Of a stretch of DNA of 8,115 nucleotides, positions 1 to 7,169 are shown in pieces. Positions within the stretch are counted from its first letter, which is position 1; every line of letters starts with the position of its first letter. Made by a program: the position numbers and the translations under genes. The notes below the pieces were generated by a model. That model made no database searches, was not told where the DNA came from, and saw only the letters and a list, made by a program, of their open reading frames with translations. The DNA comes from Melioribacter roseus (GTDB lineage: Bacteria; Bacteroidota; Ignavibacteria; Ignavibacteriales; Melioribacteraceae), in assembly GCA_020724325.1 (NCBI GenBank), contig DYHC01000071.1, positions 328-8,442 of the forward strand, read 5' to 3'.

Positions 1-2
1 AC

Positions 3-1271
3 TTTTTGCTTAAATTTGGATACGATGTAACATCAGAAGCAATTCTTACATTCACTACTCAATATAATCAGTCTGAAAATGGCTCCCCTGGTAGCGTTGC
101 CGGATTAAAAAACTGGGCATCCCCTGCATTAAGAGCTCGATTGAAACTTGATAATATGATTTTCAACTTGAATTATGGAATGAGAAATATCTTTGGAAAT
201 GCCGATCTTACTGTCAACACCTACCACCATTCTTTCAGAACTCGTTTCGATGATCCCGATACTTGGGGAGGTCCAACTTCAAGCGATCATAAGAATTATG
301 CTTATGGTATTGATCTAGCTCAAAACAATCCTGTCTCTGAATTGATTACTTTAACCTATGGTTATATCTATCGCCATGATGAAGCAACAAGTTCTTCTAT
401 TGGTGAAAAGAATAGAAACACGCACAGTGCACATGCCTCTATGAATATTGGACTTAAGGAAATTGATTTCTATTTTGGAAATATTTCTATTATTCCTGCA
501 GTTCGTTATGACGCTCCTTCAGACTTTGATAAAATATTCAGTCCTAAGGTTAGCTTAATTCTTGCAAGTAAGGATGATTATGCCTTAAGCCTGAGTGCAC
601 ATCTTAGTAAGTCTTATAGAGCGCCAACCTTCAATGACCTTTACTGGCCGGAAGATGCATTCACTGTTGGTAATCCCAATCTTAAACCTGAAAAAGGTAC
701 TTCATTTGAATTTGGATATGCTATTACTCTTCCTTTCTTGAATAGAACTCAACTTAAGATTAATTATTTTACAAATGAGATAAGTGACCAAATAATTTGG
801 GCTCCTCGCGCAGATTTTAAGTGGACCCCAACTAATGTCGAAAAATCTAAAACTTCTGGTTTGGAAACATATATTGGTACAAAATTCTTTGATGAAATCT
901 TAAGTCTAGAATTTAACCATACATACATGGATGCTCGGGATGCAAGCGGTAAAGTCAATGATGGCAAATTATTAATTTATCGCCCTTACCATAAGCTCGA
1001 TATTAATTCCTCAATTAAAATTATCATTGTTGATTTTAATATAAACTATCAATTCCTTAGCCAGAGGTATGTGGATGTTGCTAACACAGCAGCTCTACCA
1101 GACTTGAGTTTATGGAATATGAATATCGGAACTAATCCTGAACTGGCGGGGCTAAAGTGGAATTTCAGACTCGATCTTAATAATATTTTCAATAAAGATT
1201 ATCGTTTAAGCGATGGTTATCCTATGCCTGGTAGAGAAATTAGAATGACAGTTGGACTAAGCCTACAGTGA
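3..1271 (+). CDS. TonB-dependent outer-membrane receptor, C-terminal part (5' end outside window)
   Basis: This is the beta-barrel half of a TonB-dependent receptor, the class that imports scarce ligands such as corrinoids, iron chelates or glycans across the outer membrane using TonB energy. The frame is open from the first complete codon at position 3 with no convincing start, so the signal peptide, plug and first strands lie to the left of the window. The best evidence is the next gene, a paralogue. Its segment NGSPGS matches NGSPGS here. Its YRAPTYNDLYWPED matches YRAPTFNDLYWPED. Both end in the family-typical PGRE followed by a last amphipathic strand. Against that paralogue, the visible part starts near residue 308 and the whole protein would be about 730 residues. 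Alternating polar and aromatic strands fit a 22-strand barrel. The gene ends in TGA just before a strong terminator. The ligand cannot be named from this sequence; a BtuB-like role is only a guess. Confidence 0.93.
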   Translation, partial: FLLKFGYDVTSEAILTFTTQYNQSENGSPGSVAGLKNWASPALRARLKLDNMIFNLNYGMRNIFGNADLTVNTYHHSFRTRFDDPDTWGGPTSSDHKNYAYGIDLAQNNPVSELITLTYGYIYRHDEATSSSIGEKNRNTHSAHASMNIGLKEIDFYFGNISIIPAVRYDAPSDFDKIFSPKVSLILASKDDYALSLSAHLSKSYRAPTFNDLYWPEDAFTVGNPNLKPEKGTSFEFGYAITLPFLNRTQLKINYFTNEISDQIIWAPRADFKWTPTNVEKSKTSGLETYIGTKFFDEILSLEFNHTYMDARDASGKVNDGKLLIYRPYHKLDINSSIKIIIVDFNINYQFLSQRYVDVANTAALPDLSLWNMNIGTNPELAGLKWNFRLDLNNIFNKDYRLSDGYPMPGREIRMTVGLSLQ

Positions 1272-1294
1272 ATTTAGTTCTCAATTTTATTTAC

Positions 1295-1328
1295 CAATTG
1301 TGTGCTTATTGCACACAATTGATTTTTT
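1295..1328 (+). terminator. Intrinsic (rho-independent) terminator between the two receptor genes
   Basis: A perfect 11-base-pair inverted repeat, CAATTGTGTGC / GCACACAATTG (1295-1305 and 1311-1321), encloses the 5-base loop TTATT. It is followed by A and a run of six T (1323-1328). It lies 23 bases after the stop codon of the first receptor, as expected for that gene's terminator. The ribosome-binding site of the next gene starts only two bases after the T run. No promoter can therefore fit between terminator and gene, which raises the question of how the second receptor is transcribed. Confidence 0.88.
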
Positions 1329-1341
1329 AAAGAGGTAACTA

Positions 1342-3529
1342 ATGAAAAAAATATTTTATTGGGCACTTTTTTTCTTAATATTTTCTTATTTGATTTCACT
1401 TTACGGACAGACAACAGGTACAATAAGTGGAACAGTTAAAGATGAAAACACCGGTGAAAATTTATTGGGTGCAAATGTTTATTTAAAAGGAACTCACATT
1501 GGTAATGCTGCGGATGCAAGTGGGAAGTATGTTATCACACAAGTACCGGAAGGCACATGGACAATTGTATGCAGCATCATAAATTATATTAGAACAGAAA
1601 AAGAAATTATTGTCAAAGCCGGTGAAGTATTATCAGTTGATTTTTTTATGAAAAACGATCAGCTAACTTTTTCTGAAGTAGTTATAACCGCAACTCGTAA
1701 TGAAGCCCTGGTTACTTCTATTCCGGCTGCAACAGAAGTGTTAACAACCAAAAAACTTGCCGAATCAAATGCAAAGAATGTTGGACAAGCCTTAGAATCA
1801 ATTGGTGGATCACTGATTAAAAGTTACGGTGCTCTTGGCTCACTTCAATCTGTCTCATTGCGAGGATCAACAGATTCTCAGGTTCTTGTAATGGTGGATG
1901 GTCAACGTCTTAACAACGCACAGCAAGCCTCTGTTGATTTAAGTACAATTCCCCTCGAATCAATTGAAAGAATTGAAGTTGTAAAAGGAGGACATGCTGC
2001 CCTCTATGGAAGTGATGCGATTGGCGGAGTGATTAATGTTATCACTAAATCAATGGCACGAAAAGACAGGATTGATCTGAAAGCTACTGGTACCTTGGGA
2101 ACTTATAATACGAAAATATTTGATGCATCGGTTGGTTTCGGAAAAGGAAATTATGATATCCTTGCTTCATATAATAGAACTCAGACCGACGGAAACTTCA
2201 AATATATTAATAAAACCGGTGTTGAAAAGGAAATGATAAATGCCGATACAAAAGCCGATAATGTGTTTTTTAAAACAGGTTATTTGTTTAAGGATAACTC
2301 GAGGATATCTGCCTTTTATAAATTCCGTCAGTCAGATAACGGTTCACCAGGCTCTATTGATTATCCCAACGCTACGGCACGCAACGTAATTGATAACAAC
2401 CATTTGAGTGTTTCATATGAGGGAGTTACTTTCGAATCTTTCGCACTTAATGTTAATGCTTATATGATTGATGATGAACATCATTACATTAATCCGGAAT
2501 CGTGGATATAACAGTCTGGCATTCGGTTCGTTGGTTCAGATTTTCACTGACCTTCATGATTATGGTCTGCTTGCTTACGGTTATGAATTTCGAAAAGATG
2601 TACTTGAGAGTGATTATTTTGTTAATAACATTACTCAACCTTTCGTTGGAAAGCATGAAAGGAATGTTCACAGTTTCTATTTCCAGAATGATTTGAGTAT
2701 TAATTTGGGCGGATCACTTAGCTTAAAACTTGTCCCTGCCATTAGACTTGATAACTATCCTGAAAAGGGAATTGGATCTCAATTCTCTCCAAAACTCGGA
2801 TTTAGTTTGATTAATAATTCTGAATGGCGGGGTGCAATTAGAGGAAACTTCGGTAGAGTCTACCGAGCTCCTACCTATAACGATCTTTATTGGCCAGAAG
2901 ACACGTGGACAATAGGAAACCCTAATCTTCGCCCCGAAAAAGGAATTACTTATGACTTTGGAATTATACTTCAATTTGTAAAATTGGGAAGCTGGGGCAT
3001 TGAAGTAACTTATTTTGCAAGCAAATTAGATGATTTAATTTTATGGGTGCCGGCTGTTAAATGGATGCCCACTAACATTTCCAAAGCAGACATTTCCGGC
3101 TTAGAATCGAAGGTTACTTGGAGAGGATTTAATAATCTTTTAAGCATCACTACTGCTTATACAAATTTGAGTGCAAAGGATGACAGTAACGATCCTAAAA
3201 CATCTGGTAAATATTTAATCTATAGACCAAAAGATAAATTCGATCTTATTATGAACCTAAGTTATGGAATCACTTCTCTTAATTTTTATTATAACTGTGT
3301 CGGTAAGCGATTTCACGATTCGCAAAATAAAACGGAAATCAACAGTTACAAATTAGTGAATTTAAATTTTGGTATTTCACCAAAGATCGGAGAAGCAACT
3401 CTGAATCTTCGATTTGAAGCAAATAATTTGTTTGATAAAAGAATTCAGGTTACTCAAGGTCAACCTGTTCCAGGAAGAGAAGTGAGAATATCTGCTGGAG
3501 TTTACGGTTCTTTTATTGGATCGAATTAA
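1342..3529 (+). pseudogene. TonB-dependent receptor with carboxypeptidase-regulatory-like domain, broken by a frame change near 2506
   Basis: This paralogue of the preceding receptor is complete at both ends. AGAGG (1331-1335) lies six bases before the ATG. Residues 1-22 form a signal peptide (MKK, hydrophobic core, cut near YG|Q). Residues 26-104 are a carboxypeptidase-regulatory-like domain (GTISGTVKD, GANV, GKY). A TonB-box-like SEVVITATR is at 111-119. The plug follows (VLVMVDGQRLN; IERIEVVKGG; ALYGSDAIGGVINVITK), then the barrel. The first frame stops at TAA 2509-2511 after NPESWI. The barrel resumes one base later in the next frame with YNSLAFG and runs to TAA at 3529. It contains YRAPTYNDLYWPED, NPNLRPEK and the C-terminal PGRE. 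The upstream product of 389 residues would have signal, plug and only the first strands. The downstream part has no signal peptide. Function is probably lost unless the lesion is a sequence error. The gap of 37 bases to the next gene, with no terminator, suggests read-through into it. Confidence 0.88.
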
Positions 3530-3566
3530 AATTATACACTAATGCTGAATATTTTGGAGTTCTGTT

Positions 3567-4772
3567 ATGAAAGAAAATTATTTTGTAAAGGATACTAGTT
3601 TAGCTTCAAGAGGAGAAATACAAATAAAATGGGTTTCGAAATGGATGCCGGTTCTTGATGGACTTTATCATAAATTTAAAGGCACCGGAATATTTAAAAA
3701 TAAAAAAGTAGCACTTTGCATTCATCTCGAAGCTAAGACTGCCTACCTTGCTTTAATCATTAAAAAATTAGGAGCTGAAGTTTGGGTTACAAGCAGTAAT
3801 CCTCTTTCTACAAAAGATGAAGTTGCGGCTGCTCTTGCTAAACGAGGTGTTCATGTTTATGCAAGACATGCAGCTTCCCATGATGAATATTTATCCTACA
3901 TCGATACTATTTTAAAAAATAAAATGGATGTTGCTGTCGATGACGGAGGAGATATTTGCGAATATCTGCACGAAAATCCTAAGTATGGTAAAAATATCAA
4001 AGGTATATGTGAAGAAACAACAACTGGTGTTATTAGACTTAAAGAACTGGAAAAAAAAGGCAAGCTACGCTACTCAGCAATTGCAGTTAATGACGCTAAG
4101 TCTAAGCATTTATTCGATAACAGGTACGGTACAGGGCAATCAACATGGACAGCTATTACACAATTAACAAATATGAATATTGCTGGTAAATGTGTAGTTG
4201 TTATTGGTTACGGTTGGGTTGGAAGAGGTGTGGCTGCACGAGCCCATGGTTTAGGAGCAAATGTAGTCGTGACCGAAATTGATCCATGGAAAGCACTTGA
4301 AGCCACTATGGATGGATATCGTGTTATGCCTATAAAAGATGCTTCTCCGCTTGGTGATTTCTTTGTTACAACTACTGGTGAAAGTAATGTATTGAGAATT
4401 GAACATATGAAAAAAATGAAAAACGGTGCCTTCTTATCAAATGCGGGGCACTTCGATTATGAAATTGATATCCTCAAACTGAAAAAGTATGCTAAGAAAT
4501 GTGAAGTAGTTCGAAATGAAATTGAAGAATATACTATGCCTGAAGGGAAACATATTTATGTTTTAGCCCGAGGGGGAATTATCAATATTGCTGGTGGATT
4601 GGGACATCCTGCTGATATAATGGACATGTCTTTTTCAGTTCAGCTCGGATGTCTCCACTTTTTTCTTTCATCTAGAAATATGGAGCCGAAACTATATAAA
4701 GTTCCTGAAGAGATTGACCGTCTAGTCACATATGAAAAACTTAGAGCTGAAAGAATTGTTATTGATAGATAA
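3567..4772 (+). CDS. ahcY: S-adenosylhomocysteine hydrolase (adenosylhomocysteinase), archaeal/Thermotoga type, short C-terminus
   Basis: This cytoplasmic NAD-dependent enzyme reversibly splits S-adenosylhomocysteine into homocysteine and adenosine, relieving product inhibition of methyltransferases. In order are: HLEAKTA (His53), VDDGGD (Asp126), EETTTGV (Glu150), NDAKSK...FDN (Lys180, Asp184, Asn185), the Rossmann motif GYGWVGRG (214-221) with Glu237 placed to hold the NAD ribose, NAGHFDYEID (His295), and IINIAGGLGHP (Asn340, His347). These match the catalytic and NAD-binding residues of the family. HLEAKTA and GYGWxGRG, plus the short length of 401 residues without the usual bacterial insertion, point to the archaeal/Thermotoga subgroup. 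A methanogen member of this type is known to act on S-inosylhomocysteine. The protein ends at RIVIDR, without the normal LTxxQxxYL tail that reaches into the neighbouring subunit's NAD site; no frame after the stop restores it. GGAG at 3556-3559 lies seven bases before the ATG. It is first in a tight three-gene run with the permease and deaminase. Confidence 0.95.
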   Translation: MKENYFVKDTSLASRGEIQIKWVSKWMPVLDGLYHKFKGTGIFKNKKVALCIHLEAKTAYLALIIKKLGAEVWVTSSNPLSTKDEVAAALAKRGVHVYARHAASHDEYLSYIDTILKNKMDVAVDDGGDICEYLHENPKYGKNIKGICEETTTGVIRLKELEKKGKLRYSAIAVNDAKSKHLFDNRYGTGQSTWTAITQLTNMNIAGKCVVVIGYGWVGRGVAARAHGLGANVVVTEIDPWKALEATMDGYRVMPIKDASPLGDFFVTTTGESNVLRIEHMKKMKNGAFLSNAGHFDYEIDILKLKKYAKKCEVVRNEIEEYTMPEGKHIYVLARGGIINIAGGLGHPADIMDMSFSVQLGCLHFFLSSRNMEPKLYKVPEEIDRLVTYEKLRAERIVIDR

Positions 4773-4789
4773 TTAATTGAGGTCTCATT

Positions 4790-6100
4790 ATGGATATTTC
4801 AAGAATAATTAATTTTTTCGGCATTCCTGCCCTTTTGGTCATAGCATGGCTAATGTCAACCAATCGTAAAGTTATTAATTGGCGTATAATTCTATGTGGG
4901 TTGGGAATAGAACTTATCTTTGCCCTATTCATCTTTATTATTCCAATTGGTGCAAAGTTTTTCCTGGTTGTGAATGATCTTGTCAATAGTGTTCTCGACA
5001 GCGCTTCTTACGGTACCTTTTTTGTTTTTGGCCCCCTAGCCCTATCTCCCGGAACAACTTTACCGTCTGGTGAGACCTCAATTGGTTTTATTTTAGCCTT
5101 CCAAGCTCTCGCAACTATTGTATTCTTTGCTGTATTTATTGGTTTACTTTACTACTTTGGAATAATGAGTAAAGTCATTCAATTCTTTTCTCTCGTTTTT
5201 ACAAAATTGATGAAGATAAGTGGAGCTGAATCACTATGTGCTTCTTCAAATATTTTTGTTGGTGTTGAAGCTGGTTTGGTAGTGAAACCTTATCTAAGCA
5301 CAATGACGAAATCCGAATTGAACACTATTTTAACTGCAGGTATGGCGACCATCGCCTCAAGTATGCTTGCTGTTTATATTCTTATTTTAAGAAATGACTT
5401 TCCAAATATTGCCGGTCACCTTGTCTCCGCAAGTTTAATGAATGCACCCGCGGCTATAATTATTTCGAAAATTCTTATCCCTGAAACTGATACTCCGGTT
5501 ACCTTTGGAAAAAAAGTCAAGCCCCTTTATGAAAAAGAAAGTAGTTTTTTTGAGTCTATTATTAATAATTCAAACTCTGCTGCCCGGCTAATTGTAGGGA
5601 TAGGTGGAATGCTTCTTGCAGTATTAGGACTTATGTCGTTAGCTGATAAAATTTTTGTTTTTCTCGGAGGGTATATTAACAACATCCTTTCTCTAAATAT
5701 CGATTGGACTCTAAAAGGATTGCTTGGTTATTTGTTCTATCCATTTACTATTATTATTGGAATCCCGTTAAATGATGCCGCTGCTATTTCAAAAGTAATA
5801 GGGGAAAGGTTGGTCCTTACTGAAATACCGGCTTTCCAGGATCTTGCTAAACTAATAGCATCGGGTGGTTTGTCTTCTATGAGGTCTGCCGTAATTACTA
5901 CATATGCAATTACTGGATTTGCTCATATAGCCTCAATTGCAATTTTTGTTGGCGGTTACGCTGCTCTCACCCCTGAAAGAATTAAAGATATTTCAAAATT
6001 GGGTATTCGTGCTGTCATTGGTGCAACACTTGCCAATCTTTTAACTGCGACAATAGCGGGCCTTTTCTATTCTAATGGGACAATTTTATTAGGAAATTAA
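4790..6100 (+). CDS. Concentrative nucleoside transporter (CNT/NupC family) permease with altered substrate-site residues
   Basis: This inner-membrane, ion-coupled symporter family imports nucleosides. The length of 436 residues and multiple hydrophobic segments fit a bacterial CNT with its N-terminal, gate and C-terminal domains. Family landmarks are SGAESLCASSNIFVG (about 144-158), KPYL...MTKSEL, the SASLMNAPAA helix, KILIPETD, GYLFYP, and the final GFAHIAS (376-382) and GGYAAL segments. The substrate site departs from characterised members. Where they have GQ(T/S)E in the first re-entrant hairpin, this protein has GVEA (158-161), one residue shorter, keeping only the Glu. The usual NEFVA(Y) is TEIPAF (344-349). 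The usual GFAN is GFAH (His379), though the Ser three positions on is kept. It may belong to a CNT subgroup with a different or wider ligand range. GAGG at 4779-4782 lies seven bases before the ATG. It sits 17 bases after the hydrolase gene and touches the deaminase gene. Confidence 0.93.
   Translation: MDISRIINFFGIPALLVIAWLMSTNRKVINWRIILCGLGIELIFALFIFIIPIGAKFFLVVNDLVNSVLDSASYGTFFVFGPLALSPGTTLPSGETSIGFILAFQALATIVFFAVFIGLLYYFGIMSKVIQFFSLVFTKLMKISGAESLCASSNIFVGVEAGLVVKPYLSTMTKSELNTILTAGMATIASSMLAVYILILRNDFPNIAGHLVSASLMNAPAAIIISKILIPETDTPVTFGKKVKPLYEKESSFFESIINNSNSAARLIVGIGGMLLAVLGLMSLADKIFVFLGGYINNILSLNIDWTLKGLLGYLFYPFTIIIGIPLNDAAAISKVIGERLVLTEIPAFQDLAKLIASGGLSSMRSAVITTYAITGFAHIASIAIFVGGYAALTPERIKDISKLGIRAVIGATLANLLTATIAGLFYSNGTILLGN
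6091..6094 (+). promoter_or_regulatory. Ribosome-binding site of the deaminase gene, inside the end of the permease gene
   Basis: AGGA lies six bases before the ATG at 6101 and within the last codons of the permease gene. The permease stop codon TAA (6098-6100) directly abuts the ATG. This layout supports the chosen start and suggests translational coupling, with ribosomes ending on the permease message re-initiating on the deaminase. Confidence 0.6.
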
Positions 6101-7129
6101 ATGCTTGCTTTTGAACAAATACCGAATGTGATAAAAAAAATGCCGAAAGCGGAAATTCACCTTCATCTTGAAGGGGCTTTCACTTTCGATTTTCTCTTTG
6201 AATTGGTTCAAAAATATGGTAGTGATCCTGAACTAAAATCAATTGATGATCTCAAGAAGAAATTTATTTTCAAAGATTTTCCAAATTTTATTAAAACATG
6301 GTTTTGGAAAAATCAATTTTTCAAAAGACCGGAAGATTTTGAAGAGTCGACTTATAAGACAATAAAAAATTTGTCGCTTCAAAATGTGATTTATGCAGAA
6401 GTTTTCTTCTCGCCGTGGGATTTTGTCCCTAACGGATTGAAAATGGAAGAAATTACAGAAGCAATAATATCGGGTATTCAAAAAGCAGAAAATGAATTGC
6501 CGATAAAGTGCGGTTTGATTGCTGATATAGTCCGAGACCATGGCAACAAAGATGCGATGCATCGACTCCTACAAACAACTCCTTTCCTCAATAGAGGAAT
6601 TGTAGGTGTTGGATTAGGGGGAAATGAATTAGATTTTCCTCCTATCCTCTTTAAGGAAGTTTTTCTTGAAGCTAAAAAAAAGGGATTTAGGACCACCGTA
6701 CATGCTGGAGAATCGGCCGGTGCTGAATCGATTTTCACTGCGGTTAATGAATTACAAGCTGAAAGAATTGGACATGGCGTTAGAGCTATTGAAAACTCTG
6801 ATTTGGTAGAATATCTCTATTATAAACAAATCCCTCTTGAAGTTTGTATAACAAGTAATTTGAAAACTAGAGTATTTTCTTCACTCAATGAACATCCGTT
6901 CGATAAATTTTTTAGAAGGGGGTTGTTGGTTACTGTTAACTCCGATGACCCTCCAATGTTCGGAGCGGATATTACAGATGAGTTCTTTCTTCTATATGAT
7001 AAATTAAAATATTCTTTCGAAGAACTTCGTAAGATTTCTCTAAATACTATACAAGTTAGCTTTTTGAGTGACGACGAAAAAAAATTATATTCAAAAATTA
7101 TTAATGATTATTGGCGAGATATTACATGA
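6101..7129 (+). CDS. add: Adenosine deaminase family protein (adenosine or related 6-aminopurine nucleoside deaminase)
   Basis: This cytoplasmic zinc hydrolase replaces the 6-amino group of a purine nucleoside by oxygen, typically adenosine to inosine. All family signatures are present within 342 residues, a normal length. HLHLEGA holds the metal ligands His20 and His22. Next are VGVGLGGNE (Gly174), HAGE (His201 metal ligand, Glu204 proton donor), ERIGHG (His225) and NSDDPPMFG (Asp282 metal ligand, Asp283). The segments IPLEVCITSN and NSDDPPMFG are shared by adenosine deaminases and by the Streptomyces-type aminodeoxyfutalosine deaminases of menaquinone synthesis, so the exact nucleoside is not settled. 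The GLGGNE motif is not the adenine-deaminase type (GLDSSE). Context with a hydrolase that releases adenosine and a nucleoside-type permease favours adenosine or an adenosyl thioether. The start is fixed by AGGA at 6091 and by direct contact with the permease stop. It ends in TGA and I see no clear terminator after it. Confidence 0.93.
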   Translation: MLAFEQIPNVIKKMPKAEIHLHLEGAFTFDFLFELVQKYGSDPELKSIDDLKKKFIFKDFPNFIKTWFWKNQFFKRPEDFEESTYKTIKNLSLQNVIYAEVFFSPWDFVPNGLKMEEITEAIISGIQKAENELPIKCGLIADIVRDHGNKDAMHRLLQTTPFLNRGIVGVGLGGNELDFPPILFKEVFLEAKKKGFRTTVHAGESAGAESIFTAVNELQAERIGHGVRAIENSDLVEYLYYKQIPLEVCITSNLKTRVFSSLNEHPFDKFFRRGLLVTVNSDDPPMFGADITDEFFLLYDKLKYSFEELRKISLNTIQVSFLSDDEKKLYSKIINDYWRDIT

Positions 7130-7169
7130 TCTTGCTTTCTTCTCTGAAAATCTAATTACAATAAATTTC

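Noticed and set aside
2460..2515. Programmed ribosomal frameshift joining the two halves of the second receptor
   Set aside because: There is no slippery heptamer or strong downstream structure at the junction, the shift would fall within a barrel loop, and the paralogue indicates missing loop sequence. A deletion or sequence error is simpler.
2468..3529. The downstream half of the second receptor as a separate gene starting at ATG 2468
   Set aside because: It would have no signal peptide, plug or ribosome-binding site, and its first residues lie in the overlap with the upstream frame. It is the continuation of the broken receptor.
3545..3566. Bacteroidota-type promoter (TAnnTTTG) before the hydrolase gene
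   Set aside because: TATTTTG at about 3550-3556 is one base short of the consensus spacing, no upstream TTTG-like element is convincing, and the position is too close to the start codon.
6239..6738. Minus-strand open frames inside the deaminase gene and similar antisense frames in the receptor and permease genes
   Set aside because: They lie opposite genes with complete family motifs, lack ribosome-binding sites and show no protein-family features; they are shadows of the real coding frames.
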